Shown: positions 1 to 9,232, numbered from the stretch's first letter. The stretch is 17,306 bases of DNA from an uncultured Collinsella sp. (GCA_900552755.1 USAY01000029.1:1-17306), one strand, 5' to 3'. Notes: generated from the sequence alone by a model not told the origin. Program-made: numbers and translations.

Positions 1-3000
1 ACTGGCAGGCGGCATGGAACGCCGAGCCCAGCGCCATGGGGTTGCCGGCGGGCTCAACGGCGGCTACGCCTGCATCCGTCATCTCGGAACCATCCGGCTC
101 CGCATCATCGCCGGCCTCGTCCATGGGCGTGTGTGCCTCGGCGGCACGGTCCTCGGACTCGGCATGCAGCGACGCAGCAATTGACGAGTAGCTGTACGAA
201 TCGCGCGCCGGATACGGGCAGGTGCCCATGCGCACGCCCACCGCCTGGGGATACACGAGCTCAAACGCATCGGGCTCGGGGTCGGCAGGACCGGGCACAG
301 TTGAGTGCGCAGCATTATCGGCGGCATCGGCATCGCCGCGGACAAGCCTGCCCTCGGCATCCAGAGAAGCATTGGCCTCAAACGACTGCTCGCCAAAAGC
401 AAAGTCAGCCAGCGAGATGAGCTCGTAGTCGCCCGGCTGGGAGTTGTCGAACACCAAACGGTCGGCATCGAGCTGCGGCATGTCCAGGCCGTCCGTCGGC
501 AGAATACGACGCAGCACGTCGTAGGTCAGATCGGTCTCGACGTCGAAGGTCGGCGCCGTCACCTTGCCACGGCTCACGCCGGCATCCATCGCCAGAATGA
601 CCAGCTCGCGCGCACGCGTCATGGCAACATAGAGCAAGCGGGCCCGCTCCTCGAGCGAAAGCTGCAGGTCGTCGTCGCGCAGGCGGGCAAATGCCTCGGC
701 GGGAGAGCCCGTCGCACAGACGTCCTCCATGAGCTCTGGCGGCAGCCACAACGACGTGCCCTTGCCCTTAAACGCATGCTCAAACTGCTTTTTGACGTCG
801 TCGCCCTTCACAAAGGTTCCGTCGGCGAGCTTAACGCCGTCGAAGCGTGCCGGCAGCGCCACGATCTGCGCTCCGCCCTCGACGCGACCCATCTGTGCCG
901 CACCCGAGGACTTACGCACGCCAAAACACTCGGCAACCGCTACGACCGGATACTCCAGACCCTTGGACGCATGCACCGTCATGATGCGTACCGCGCCGTC
1001 GCCCTCCTCGTTGAGCGCGCCCGGGGCCTCCTTGCCCGCCAAGAAGCGGTCGAAGGCGAGCGCAATGGAGCGCGGCGAGTTGCCGAGCTCGGCCTCTGCC
1101 TCGGCCACGGCGTCGAGCGCCTTGAGCACGTTGGCGGCAATGGCCTTGCCCTCGGGACCACGCTGTGCCAGACGCACAAACCAGCCGGAGGCGTTGACCA
1201 CGTCGCGCGCGATGGCGGCGAACGAATCGCGGCCCACGCGACGGAGCGCATACCGCAGCACCTCGCGGGCGCGCGTCACGAGCGGCAAGTCTTGCAAACC
1301 CGGCACATCGGAATCGCTCATGATGCCCACGTCGATGTTGCGGCGCGAGGTTTCCCCCGTCTGGTCGTCCAGCTTGGTCGTCAGCGCCAGGAACTCCTGA
1401 GCGCCGAGCGCAAACATCGGCGAGGCCAGCAGCGGCATAAGACCCTGCGCCGTATCGGCCGGGTTAGCAAGCGCGCACACCAAGGCACGCACCGTTTGGA
1501 CCTCGGCAGCCTGGGCAAAGACCGAGCCGCCCGCGATGACGCAGTCGAGCCCCTGGTCGCGAAACGCCTGTGCGTAGACATCGGCATTGGTCATGCGCCC
1601 CAGTAGCAGTACCATGCTGCCCTGGGGCTGGCCCGCTTTAACGAGCGCTTGGAATCGCTCCGCAATCGCACGAGCTTTCGCCTGCGTTCGCTCCTGGGTG
1701 CTGCCGCCGGCAACGAAGACCGCCTGGCGGCGCGACGCCTTTGCCTTGAGCTTGTCCTCGCGATCGTCACTCGGCTCAAGATCCAAGAACCCCTGCATCA
1801 AACCACCGGTATCGCCGTCAAAGACGCGCGCCACATAGCGCAGCACCTCGTCGTGACTGCGGAAGTTGCGCACGAGCTTGACGAGCTCGCCGGTGGGGAC
1901 ATCCAGCGTGGCAACCGTCTCGGACGCCGCCGTCGATCCCACTTTGCGCTCCTGGCGACGGAAGACCTCGACCTCGGCGCCGCGGAAACGATAGATCGAC
2001 TGCTGTGCATCGCCCACGGTACACAGCGCGCGCTCCCCCGCACCCGTCAGGTAGCGGATCAGATCGACCTGCATCTGGTCGGTATCCTGGAACTCGTCGA
2101 TCATGACCATCTTAAAGCGGCCCTCGTATGCCGCTCGGATGGCCGGGTAATCGCGCAGAGCCTCGTAGGCCATACGCAGCAGGTCGTTGTTGTCGAGGGC
2201 AGACTGGCCGGCCTTCAGCGCGCGATACTCAGCCTCTACAGAGCGGGCCAAGCCCACCAGCGCATCGAGCGCCGGACCACCGCAAGCCAGCACGATATTG
2301 ATAAATGCATCGGCGGCCTCGGCCTTGAGCAGCTCGACCTGCTCCTTAGGAAATGCCTTGCTCGCCCGTGGCATGGTGCACGACATCATGAGTCGCGCCG
2401 CATCGGCCATGGTCTTGCCGCTCGCCTCGAACGCATCGATGGCGTCGAGTGCCACCTGTGCCTTCTCGGTCGCGGCCTTGCTCGCACCCAGTGCTGCGCG
2501 ATATGCATCGGCAAGCGCCGAGGTGTCGGCCTGTCCGCGCGCCACATGCACGTCGTCCATGCCGCCCGGCAGCTGGCTCGAGAGCTCCAGCAGCTCGCGC
2601 ACCAGACCCTTGATGGTGGTGCCGGCACCAAACGGCCCGCCCTCGCCCGCCATGGGATACCAGGCGTAAAGGGCCTTGAGCGAGGCGGCGAGCTCGGGGG
2701 CGGCATCGGGCGCCGTCGCGCGGGCCAGCACATGCTCAACAGCCTGGTCCATAAGCTCGTCGGTATCGGTGAGCACTGTGAACTCGGGATCGATGCCCAG
2801 CTCCAACGCGTGTGCGCGCAGGATACGCGAGCACATGCCGTGAATGGTCGAGATCCACGCGTCGTCGACAGTCAGTGCTTCCTCGTCCATGCCCTCGTCG
2901 ATAAGCGCACGGCGCACGCGGTCGCGGATCTCGGCCGCGGCATCTTTGGTAAAGGTAATGGCGAGCACCTGGTCCAGATGCTCAACGAACGGACCGGATT

Positions 3001-3118
3001 CGGGCGAGAGCGCGTAGACGATGCGGCGCGTGAGGGTAAAGGTCTTGCCCGAACCGGCGCCCGCCGAGACAAACAGCGGACGGTCGAGCGTTTTGACAAT
3101 CTGCAGCTGTTGCGGCAT
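1..3118 (-). CDS. addA: AddA-type ATP-dependent helicase/nuclease subunit, partial (C-terminus beyond left edge)
   Basis: UvrD/Rep-type superfamily 1A helicase of the AddAB/RexAB recombination complex, which unwinds and resects double-strand DNA ends for RecA. 1039 residues are visible. Motifs in order: PQQ near the N-terminus (Q motif), Walker A SAGAGSGKT at about 18-26, Walker B DEFQDT at 341-346, GDAQQSIYRFRGA at about 369-381, TVHASKGLEYPVV starting at T714, and LYVAMTRAR around Y830. The visible part ends in GSAFHAAC, where the AddA nuclease region normally begins, so roughly the last 100-150 residues including the PD-(D/E)XK nuclease are outside the window. It follows addB with 21 bases between them, so one transcript is likely. 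The ATG at 3118 is the in-frame start but has only a weak ribosome site; a better-placed ATG at 3137 is out of frame (see findings). AddA rather than UvrD/PcrA is favoured by length and by the AddB partner. Confidence 0.93.
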   Translation of the reverse strand, partial: MPQQLQIVKTLDRPLFVSAGAGSGKTFTLTRRIVYALSPESGPFVEHLDQVLAITFTKDAAAEIRDRVRRALIDEGMDEEALTVDDAWISTIHGMCSRILRAHALELGIDPEFTVLTDTDELMDQAVEHVLARATAPDAAPELAASLKALYAWYPMAGEGGPFGAGTTIKGLVRELLELSSQLPGGMDDVHVARGQADTSALADAYRAALGASKAATEKAQVALDAIDAFEASGKTMADAARLMMSCTMPRASKAFPKEQVELLKAEAADAFINIVLACGGPALDALVGLARSVEAEYRALKAGQSALDNNDLLRMAYEALRDYPAIRAAYEGRFKMVMIDEFQDTDQMQVDLIRYLTGAGERALCTVGDAQQSIYRFRGAEVEVFRRQERKVGSTAASETVATLDVPTGELVKLVRNFRSHDEVLRYVARVFDGDTGGLMQGFLDLEPSDDREDKLKAKASRRQAVFVAGGSTQERTQAKARAIAERFQALVKAGQPQGSMVLLLGRMTNADVYAQAFRDQGLDCVIAGGSVFAQAAEVQTVRALVCALANPADTAQGLMPLLASPMFALGAQEFLALTTKLDDQTGETSRRNIDVGIMSDSDVPGLQDLPLVTRAREVLRYALRRVGRDSFAAIARDVVNASGWFVRLAQRGPEGKAIAANVLKALDAVAEAEAELGNSPRSIALAFDRFLAGKEAPGALNEEGDGAVRIMTVHASKGLEYPVVAVAECFGVRKSSGAAQMGRVEGGAQIVALPARFDGVKLADGTFVKGDDVKKQFEHAFKGKGTSLWLPPELMEDVCATGSPAEAFARLRDDDLQLSLEERARLLYVAMTRARELVILAMDAGVSRGKVTAPTFDVETDLTYDVLRRILPTDGLDMPQLDADRLVFDNSQPGDYELISLADFAFGEQSFEANASLDAEGRLVRGDADAADNAAHSTVPGPADPEPDAFELVYPQAVGVRMGTCPYPARDSYSYSSIAASLHAESEDRAAEAHTPMDEAGDDAEPDGSEMTDAGVAAVEPAGNPMALGSAFHAACQ

Positions 3119-3139
3119 CAAAGTAGAAAGATCCATGGT

Positions 3140-6100
3140 CTACACGTCCCTCCTTACAAACGTTCCTTCGTGGCTATACGAGCAGCGCGCATGCGCGGCC
3201 TGAGCCAACGTCGGGTCGACGGCGGCAACGTTGCCTGCCTCGAGCTCGCGCAGGCGCTCGGCGATGCCGGCCTCCACGCGATCGAGCAGGGCGTCGAAGT
3301 CCATGCTGCCGCCCTCGCCCGGAAAGCCCTTCTTAAGGCCCGGGATGCGACCGTCGCCGCGCTCTTCCTCGAGCAGCTCGGCACTCGCGGCGCCTCGCAG
3401 CGCCGGCTTGCCGCCCTTGGTCGAAAAGTAGAGCGCCGCGCGGGTGTCCAAATCCAGCGCCCGGCGCATGGCCTGCGCGTAGATGAGCGTTTGGGTATGG
3501 GGCGGCAACCAGCGCGGATCGTCGATGGGCGCCGTACCCGATTCCTCGTCGCGTACCGTGGGGTCGGCGAGTTTAAACTCCTCAACGCCCGTGCGATGCT
3601 TGTAGTCGATCACCACGGCACGATTCTCGGCGTCCACGTCCACGCGGTCGATGCGCCCGCCAAGCGGCCAACCGGCATACTCGACCTTGAGCTCGTTGAA
3701 GGCGAACTCCAGGTAGCGCGGGGCAAAGGGGGCAAGTGCCTCGGACTCGTAGGCTAGCACGCCCTCCAACTGCGGCAAGATCTCGGCCACCTGGCGCTCC
3801 TCCACCGCAGAGAGTGGCACCAGCGGGCCCTCCGTGCCTCGCTTGCCGGCGTGCTCGGCCAACGTCTCGTCAAAGACCTCGCGCAGCAGTTCCTGAGCGC
3901 GCGGCAGATTCTCGGGCGTCACGCGCTCCATGCCCTCCTGGGGCAGGCGGGCATGCAGGTGCTCCAGCACGTCGTGGACAAAGTTGCCCTTCTCCATGTT
4001 GCCAAAGCCCGCATCGATGGACTGGGGCTTCACGCGATACGACACGAACCAGCACAGCGGGCACGTCGAGTACGCCTCAATCTGCGAGGCGGACGTCAGG
4101 CGCGGCACGAGCGGCGCATTCTCGTCCTCGCCATCGCGGCGGCGCAGGACCAGGTACGGCACAGCCGCCTCGCTCAAATGCTGAGGAGCCTCGCACGCGA
4201 CGCGCTTGCACTCGATGCCCTCGCCGGCCGCTGGATCAAAATCGGCGACGATACCGCCCTCTCCCACGCACGCAACCCTGGCGGCGCCAGCGGCCTCGGC
4301 ATGCGCCCGCAATTCGGTCCACACGGCAGCCGGATAGCACTCGCGTGCCTGGCGATCGTGGGTCACGCGGGCGAGCACAACGGGGCCGCGCGCGGCCTGC
4401 ATCGCGCGGCCAAAGCGCACGCGCAGCAGGGCCGCGGGCTCAAGCGTCACGCCGCTGCGCCCCAGCTTGGCCGTCAGCGTGGCCAGCGGTCCCTCCTCGT
4501 GTGAGAGCGGATAACTGTCCAGATCGACGTCGGCAAACAGCACGGCATCGTAGCTATCGGGGCGCAGGGCTGCCGCATCGGCAAGCGACGCAAAGCGCAC
4601 CTGGGCGCGCGGCGCGCGGTCGACCTCGTAGGTCTCGTAATCGTATGCGGTGCTGCGCTTGTCCACCTTGGTGCGGACGTCGTCGAGCACGGGCACGGTC
4701 GCGGCCTGCGACACGTCGAGCGTACGGGCATCGTTCATAAGGATGTCGATGGCATGTCGCAGCAGGGCGGTCTCCGCCTGGCGACGAGCCTGACCGTCAA
4801 GGCCTCCAAGGGCGCGATCGGGCAACGCCTCGGCGACGGCGAGCATGGCCTTGAGCGCCGTCACGGGTTTGTCGCGCCACAGCGCTTGGAACACGTCCGA
4901 GACCACGCACGGCACGTTCTTAAACCAGTTCTCATCGCTCGCCGCCTTGCGCGTGCCCCTGACCTGGCCCTGCACGCTCTGCAGCAGGCTCTTGACGGCC
5001 GTGGTGGTCTTGCCGCGCGACAGGCGCATGTTCTTGTCGAAGGTGCGCGCGCTGGCGGCATCGGCACCCGAAAGCGGACTGTAAATCCAGTCGGTAAGCT
5101 CCGGCGCGGGCCACCACTCGGTCTTAGAGGCGGTGCCCTCATCGGCGGCCTTCATGCGCTCGATCAGATTGGCGAGCGCCGTGAACTGCCTGCCCGCGAT
5201 GGATTGGGAAAACGCCGTGAACTCGGTTGTCTCGGCCGCAATATGACGCGCCGCCAAACGGGCAGCGAGTTCACCAAACAGCTGGGGCGCCCGGGCAGAC
5301 ACCATGAGCACACGCACGGGGTCCGCGGACGCCGTGACACCGCCGTCGACCGCGGCGTCCTCACACGTTTTTACCAGCCTATCGATTGCATCCACATAGG
5401 CGTGGGCGCGGGCGTGAGGGCCGGCAACCTCTACAAAGGCGGGCTGAGCGACGGACTTGGAGGCAGTCTGGGGCGTGGCGGCACCCTCCCCCAGCGGCGC
5501 AGCCTCAAACAGCACACCGCGGGCATCAAAGGCGGCAGCCAGATCCTCGCGCATTGCCGCCTGCTCGCGGGCAAGCAGCACAACGACCTCTCCCCCGTTG
5601 TTTGCCACGGCGGACAGCAACTCGAGCAGGCCGTGCATAAACGACGTGATACCGCGCACACATACCGCGCGGGCGCACGCCGGTAGGTTGTCGGCCAGCA
5701 CCTCGGCCATAAGGTCAGCCGCCTCGCAGGGCTCGACCATGCCTCGACGGTCCAAGCCGCCCGCGTAGGCACTCAACAGCTCGAACACGCGAGCCTCGGC
5801 GTCGCTTTTGGGATCGGGCTGGCAAACGTCGCCGCAGCAACGCTCGGCACCCGTTCCCGCTACGCCCGGCAGCACATCGCGGGCCATGCGCGCGAGCATG
5901 CGCACCGTGCCTTGACTGCGCGAAAGCGGCTGCAGGCCGGCATCGTCGCGACGGGCGATCATGTCCGAGAACAGCATCTGGCGCTGCATGTTGTCGACGA
6001 AGCTGCGGCCATCGCCCATAAGCTCCCACAGCGAACGAAGCCACGATGCGGGGGTTTTGTAGTCAACGCCCAGCGAGGCGCCAGCAACCGCAGCATCGTG

Positions 6101-6238
6101 ACGGCACAGGTCGAGCTCGGCAAACGAGGGCGCCAGCAAAACGGCACGTCCGTGGCAGTCAACAAGGTCGGCAAGCAGCGCCGACTCGGCATCGCTCAAA
6201 TCCGTGCCGGCATTGGTGGTATAGATTCGAACAGGCAT
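3140..6238 (-). CDS. addB: AddB/RexB-like PD-(D/E)XK nuclease subunit
   Basis: 1032-residue partner of the adjacent AddA. The N-terminal half looks like an inactivated superfamily 1 helicase: there is no Walker A GKT near the N-terminus (the stretch GRAVLLAPSFAELDLC sits where it is expected). The C-terminal RecB-type nuclease shows GGRIDRVD (D864) followed by VVIDYK (D878, K880), the DxK catalytic arrangement. Of the four cysteines that hold the iron-sulfur cluster in Bacillus AddB, only CPLC (C726, C729) and a single downstream C1019 are seen, so an intact cluster is doubtful, as in RexB. The ATG at 6238 is preceded by GGAGG only three bases away, a short spacing. A TAGGAT element near 6282-6287 on the minus strand could be its -10. 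Family is clear; AddB versus RexB naming is a matter of convention. Confidence 0.87.
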   Translation of the reverse strand: MPVRIYTTNAGTDLSDAESALLADLVDCHGRAVLLAPSFAELDLCRHDAAVAGASLGVDYKTPASWLRSLWELMGDGRSFVDNMQRQMLFSDMIARRDDAGLQPLSRSQGTVRMLARMARDVLPGVAGTGAERCCGDVCQPDPKSDAEARVFELLSAYAGGLDRRGMVEPCEAADLMAEVLADNLPACARAVCVRGITSFMHGLLELLSAVANNGGEVVVLLAREQAAMREDLAAAFDARGVLFEAAPLGEGAATPQTASKSVAQPAFVEVAGPHARAHAYVDAIDRLVKTCEDAAVDGGVTASADPVRVLMVSARAPQLFGELAARLAARHIAAETTEFTAFSQSIAGRQFTALANLIERMKAADEGTASKTEWWPAPELTDWIYSPLSGADAASARTFDKNMRLSRGKTTTAVKSLLQSVQGQVRGTRKAASDENWFKNVPCVVSDVFQALWRDKPVTALKAMLAVAEALPDRALGGLDGQARRQAETALLRHAIDILMNDARTLDVSQAATVPVLDDVRTKVDKRSTAYDYETYEVDRAPRAQVRFASLADAAALRPDSYDAVLFADVDLDSYPLSHEEGPLATLTAKLGRSGVTLEPAALLRVRFGRAMQAARGPVVLARVTHDRQARECYPAAVWTELRAHAEAAGAARVACVGEGGIVADFDPAAGEGIECKRVACEAPQHLSEAAVPYLVLRRRDGEDENAPLVPRLTSASQIEAYSTCPLCWFVSYRVKPQSIDAGFGNMEKGNFVHDVLEHLHARLPQEGMERVTPENLPRAQELLREVFDETLAEHAGKRGTEGPLVPLSAVEERQVAEILPQLEGVLAYESEALAPFAPRYLEFAFNELKVEYAGWPLGGRIDRVDVDAENRAVVIDYKHRTGVEEFKLADPTVRDEESGTAPIDDPRWLPPHTQTLIYAQAMRRALDLDTRAALYFSTKGGKPALRGAASAELLEEERGDGRIPGLKKGFPGEGGSMDFDALLDRVEAGIAERLRELEAGNVAAVDPTLAQAAHARCSYSHEGTFVRRDV

Positions 6239-6320
6239 GGTCCTCCGCTCAAACTGTTCGCAATAATCAATGCATCCATCCTACCCGCCCATGCGGACAG
6301 ATTTGCCCCACGCCAACAGA

Positions 6321-6409
6321 TTTGATTCCTTGGGGACGGAGGAAAACGGATCACAGAGGGGGTTAGTCTAACCCGGTGATCCGTTTTCCTCCGTCCCCAA
6401 GGGATCAAA
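6321..6409. repeat. Long perfect inverted repeat with nested inner hairpin
   Basis: Arms 6328-6354 and 6376-6402 are perfect 27-base inverted copies; allowing one mismatch (6327) they extend to 34 bases (6321-6354 with 6376-6409). Core arm motif is TTGGGGACGGAGGAAAACGG. The 21-base centre holds a second perfect hairpin, GGGTTAG/CTAACCC (6360-6366 with 6368-6374). It lies between the addB start and the end of the YerC-like gene. A related single copy sits at 7557-7581. It resembles REP/MITE-type palindromes; no transposase is next to it. Confidence 0.9.
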
Positions 6410-6432
6410 AAACCGCCCCCGAAGGGACGGTT
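6407..6432 (-). terminator. Rho-independent terminator of the YerC-like gene
   Basis: On the minus strand a stem AACCGTCCC with GGGGCGGTT (nine pairs, one T-G) closes on a TTCG loop and is followed directly by six T. It begins 27 bases after the stop of the regulator gene. Its T run overlaps the outer edge of the palindromic repeat. Confidence 0.85.
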
Positions 6433-6458
6433 CTGCGCAATTCGTTTTTGCCGCTGGC

Positions 6459-6758
6459 CTACTCGCCATCCTCCAGTTTGATGAGGATCTTGCGATAGCC
6501 ACCGTACTCGCCATTAAGCGCCTTGGACACGCGGCTCACCGTGGTGGACGAAGCGCCGGTGCGGGCCTGAACCTCAACATAGGGCTCGCCCTCATCCAGA
6601 TAGCGCGCGACCTGCAGGCGTTGCGATAAATCGCAAATCTCGCGCGGCGTGCAGATATCGGTTAAAAACGCCTGGATATCGTTCTCGTCGTCCAAAAGAC
6701 TAAATGCGTGGACCAGCTGCTTGACATCAGGCTTGTCAAACATGTTCTCGATATTCAT
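6459..6758 (-). CDS. YerC/YecD-family TrpR-like DNA-binding regulator
   Basis: 99 residues, the usual length of YerC-like proteins. It is all-helical in character, with TPREICDLSQRLQVARYLDEG (37-57) leading into a helix-turn-helix at about 58-80 (YVEVQARTGASSTTVSRVSKAL) and the conserved tail LNGEYGGYRKIL; this arrangement is diagnostic of the TrpR-superfamily YerC group. Known relatives are small repressors; the target in this organism cannot be read from the sequence. It has its own terminator and is a single-gene unit, so it is not co-transcribed with addB downstream. An upstream promoter candidate is at 6865-6895. The ribosome site is weak (GGTG about five bases before ATG). Confidence 0.88.
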   Translation of the reverse strand: MNIENMFDKPDVKQLVHAFSLLDDENDIQAFLTDICTPREICDLSQRLQVARYLDEGEPYVEVQARTGASSTTVSRVSKALNGEYGGYRKILIKLEDGE

Positions 6759-6864
6759 CGATCACCGCCAAACCCGCCAAAAGGCATCGAAGTTGATACT
6801 GACATCGGGCATCGTTCGCCCGTAAATATGCAATAAAACTATGCATGGGCCATTTGCCCGTAGC

Positions 6865-6895
6865 AGTGTAGCACACCACCAAACTAAAGTGACAA
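6865..6895 (-). promoter_or_regulatory. Candidate extended -10 promoter for the YerC-like gene
   Basis: On the minus strand TTGTCA (6895-6890) is followed after 19 bases by TACACT (6870-6865), preceded by TGC as an extended -10. The spacer is long, which lowers confidence. It lies about 110 bases before the start codon. The rest of the gene-free stretch 6759-7083 shows no other feature I can support. Confidence 0.35.
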
Positions 6896-7083
6896 GACTC
6901 TCTGTCAGCGGCACGTTTTTCAGGACGAACGCCGTTTAGAAACCGAATGCGCACGTAAGCTCCACGAATATTTGAGACAATGGGCGCCCAAACACCGCGG
7001 CGCGCCCGCGCAACCATCCAAGTCGCCGCCGCAAGCCGCTTCACGCGACGCCAGCAACCCCGGCGCAAGAAAGGATTCACGCC

Positions 7084-7449
7084 ATGCGCTTTATGCTTAA
7101 CTGGCTCTTCACCTCGATCGCCATCGCGATCGCCACGTTCCTCGTCCCCGGCATCCAACCCTTCGGTTTTGCCGAGGCCTGGGTCTGCTTTGCCTTTATG
7201 GGACTGTTCCTCAACATCGTCGATTCGTTCGTCAAACCGTTCCTCACGGTCATCTCACTGCCGCTCACGATCATTACGCTCGGCATTTTCCAGCTCGTGC
7301 TCAACAGCTTTATGCTGGAGCTCGCCAGCTACCTGTCGGTCAACCTGTTGGGCGTCGGCATCTCCATCGCCGGCTTTGGCTCGGCCTTTATGGGCAGCAT
7401 CCTAGTGTCCATCATGCGCAGCATCCTCGATAGTCTTGCCGAGGACTAA
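7084..7449 (+). CDS. Phage holin family 4 / YvlD-like small membrane protein
   Basis: 121 residues, strongly hydrophobic, with four predicted membrane segments (about 5-22, 30-47, 55-80, 92-112). The central signature NIVDSFVKPFLTVISLPLTIITLGIF followed by LVLNSFMLELASY matches the Phage_holin_4_2 (YvlD) family, common as a single chromosomal gene in Gram-positive bacteria; despite the name these are not known lysis holins in such settings. GAAAGGA ends nine bases before the ATG and supports this start. It ends in a strong hairpin (7491-7521). Function is unknown; an envelope or stress role is only a guess from Bacillus relatives. Confidence 0.88.
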   Translation: MRFMLNWLFTSIAIAIATFLVPGIQPFGFAEAWVCFAFMGLFLNIVDSFVKPFLTVISLPLTIITLGIFQLVLNSFMLELASYLSVNLLGVGISIAGFGSAFMGSILVSIMRSILDSLAED

Positions 7450-7490
7450 AACGGCCATTCCGACCGTGTCCGTCTCAACAGCCCAAAACG

Positions 7491-7521
7491 AAGGCCGCCC
7501 ATCGCAAAAATGGGCGGCCTT
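7491..7521. terminator. Bidirectional hairpin terminator
   Basis: Perfect 12-base stem AAGGCCGCCCAT (7491-7502) with ATGGGCGGCCTT (7510-7521) and a seven-base loop. It is followed by CTTATTTG on the plus strand and by CGTTTTG on the minus strand, between the convergent membrane-protein and Rrf2 genes; it probably ends both. Confidence 0.8.
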
Positions 7522-7556
7522 CTTATTTGTCAATCCTCAGAGGGCAAGAAAATCTA

Positions 7557-7581
7557 CCATTTCCACCCCGTCCCCAAATGG
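7557..7581. repeat. Solo copy related to the 6321-6409 palindrome
   Basis: CCATTT (7557-7562) and AAATGG (7576-7581) are inverted ends. Read on the minus strand the unit is TTTGGGGACGGGGTGGAAAT plus GG, close to the arm TTGGGGACGGAGGAAAACGG of the larger repeat. CCGTCCCCAA is shared exactly (7568-7577 and 6391-6400). It lies just after the Rrf2 stop codon. Confidence 0.55.
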
Positions 7582-7589
7582 CAGGTGGG

Positions 7590-8018
7590 CTAGATGACGT
7601 AGTCGTAGCCATGGTTGGGAGCGACAAGTTGATCGAGCGTCACGCCGTCGAGGTAGTCGTTGATGAGCTTGTCCAGGTTCTTCCACACGTCGAGCGTGGG
7701 GCACTCATCCGAGCGCGAGCAGCCCTTGCAGTCGCCATCCAGGCAGGCGACCGGCGCCAGACTGCCCTCGGTCAGGCGCAAGATCTCGCCCACCGTGTAC
7801 TGCTCGGGCGGACGCGTGAGCACATAGCCGCCGCCCTTGCCACGCATGCCCGAAAGCATGTTGGCGCGCACGAGCGTAGCCAAGATGTTCTCGAGATATT
7901 TCTCGGAAATCCCCTGTCGCGCCGCGATCTCTTTGAGCGGGATGCGACCGGCCGCCTGGTGCTCGGCCAGATCGACCATAACGCGCAGGGCGTACCTGCC
8001 CTTAGTAGAAACCAACAT
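7590..8018 (-). CDS. Rrf2-family transcriptional regulator (IscR/CymR-like, four Cys)
   Basis: 142 residues. The N-terminal winged helix starts MLVSTKGRYALRVMVDLAEH and includes the recognition region KEIAARQGISEKYLENILATL (about 29-49) and the wing MRGKGGGYVLTRPP (58-71), all typical of Rrf2. A cysteine cluster follows: C92, C97, C100, C106 (ACLDGDCKGCSRSDEC). IscR ligates an iron-sulfur cluster with C92, C98 and C104, so cluster or metal sensing is plausible, although the spacing differs. CymR, the cysteine-metabolism repressor, lacks these cysteines. The gene is divergent from cysK over a 253-base intergenic region with dyads at both promoter candidates, which suggests control of cysK and of itself. 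The start at 8018 is the family-typical MLVSTKGRYAL. Confidence 0.92.
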   Translation of the reverse strand: MLVSTKGRYALRVMVDLAEHQAAGRIPLKEIAARQGISEKYLENILATLVRANMLSGMRGKGGGYVLTRPPEQYTVGEILRLTEGSLAPVACLDGDCKGCSRSDECPTLDVWKNLDKLINDYLDGVTLDQLVAPNHGYDYVI

Positions 8019-8054
8019 ATATAGTGCTGCCTTTCGGTCTTTTAGTCCGTTGAA

Positions 8055-8089
8055 ATTCTAGCCGAAAAAATGGGTTTGAAAATACCCGT
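8055..8089 (-). promoter_or_regulatory. Candidate promoter of the Rrf2 gene with overlapping dyad
   Basis: On the minus strand TTTTCA (8082-8077), a 16-base spacer and TAGAAT (8060-8055), 37 bases before the start codon. The imperfect dyad ATGGGT/ACCCGT (8070-8075 and 8084-8089) covers the -35 and could be an autoregulatory operator. Confidence 0.4.
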
Positions 8090-8135
8090 TCCGGTCAAGA
8101 TGGTTAATCGACTCGTAATAATCTTCTATTTCCTA

Positions 8136-8164
8136 TTGCATTACTAGGCTTTAGTGTCTACTAT
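8136..8164 (+). promoter_or_regulatory. Candidate upstream promoter of cysK (P1)
   Basis: TTGCAT (8136-8141), a 17-base spacer, then TACTAT (8159-8164). Four of six bases match the -35 consensus and four of six the -10, with ideal spacing. It lies in the Rrf2-cysK divergent region. Confidence 0.5.
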
Positions 8165-8166
8165 GC

Positions 8167-8199
8167 TTGCCAACAGCTAAACGAACAACCTATAAGGTT
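8167..8199 (+). promoter_or_regulatory. Candidate proximal promoter of cysK (P2) with palindromic operator
   Basis: TTGCCA (8167-8172), an 18-base spacer, then TATAAG (8191-8196). The perfect palindrome AACCT-ATA-AGGTT (8187-8199) covers the -10, an ideal place for a repressor such as the neighbouring Rrf2 protein. The -10 of the upstream promoter ends two bases before this -35, so the two overlap functionally. Confidence 0.5.
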
Positions 8200-8271
8200 T
8201 ATGGGTTTAGCTGCTACACGCACCGTGAAACCACACGGCAACCAGCAACTTGAACACTTTGGAGGTTCACC

Positions 8272-9210
<939 letters not shown>

Positions 9211-9215
9211 AGCTT

Positions 9216-9232
9216 CTCGTTCTTAGAACGAG
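9216..9232. repeat. Palindrome after cysK
   Basis: CTCGTTCT-T-AGAACGAG, perfect eight-base arms five bases after the cysK stop. A second hairpin, TCTCGT-TA-GGG-TGT-CCC-ACGAGA at 9278-9300, reuses the same CTCGT/ACGAG arms, so the two could exchange partners in RNA. No T run follows the first one, so it is not a classical terminator. Confidence 0.5.

Noticed and set aside
305..4504. Long open plus-strand frames (for example 305-1606, 1649-3757, 3851-4504)
   Set aside because: They are antisense to addA and addB, rich in R, H and A with no recognisable domain; they arise from the GC-rich codon pattern of the real minus-strand genes.
6736..7158. 140-codon minus-strand frame between the regulator and membrane-protein genes
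   Set aside because: It overlaps both the YerC-like start and the YvlD-like gene, shows no domain and no ribosome site; treated as chance.
7084..7449. Prophage holin/lysis cassette
   Set aside because: The family name includes holin, but no endolysin or other phage gene is near and the gene is a stand-alone chromosomal YvlD-type unit.
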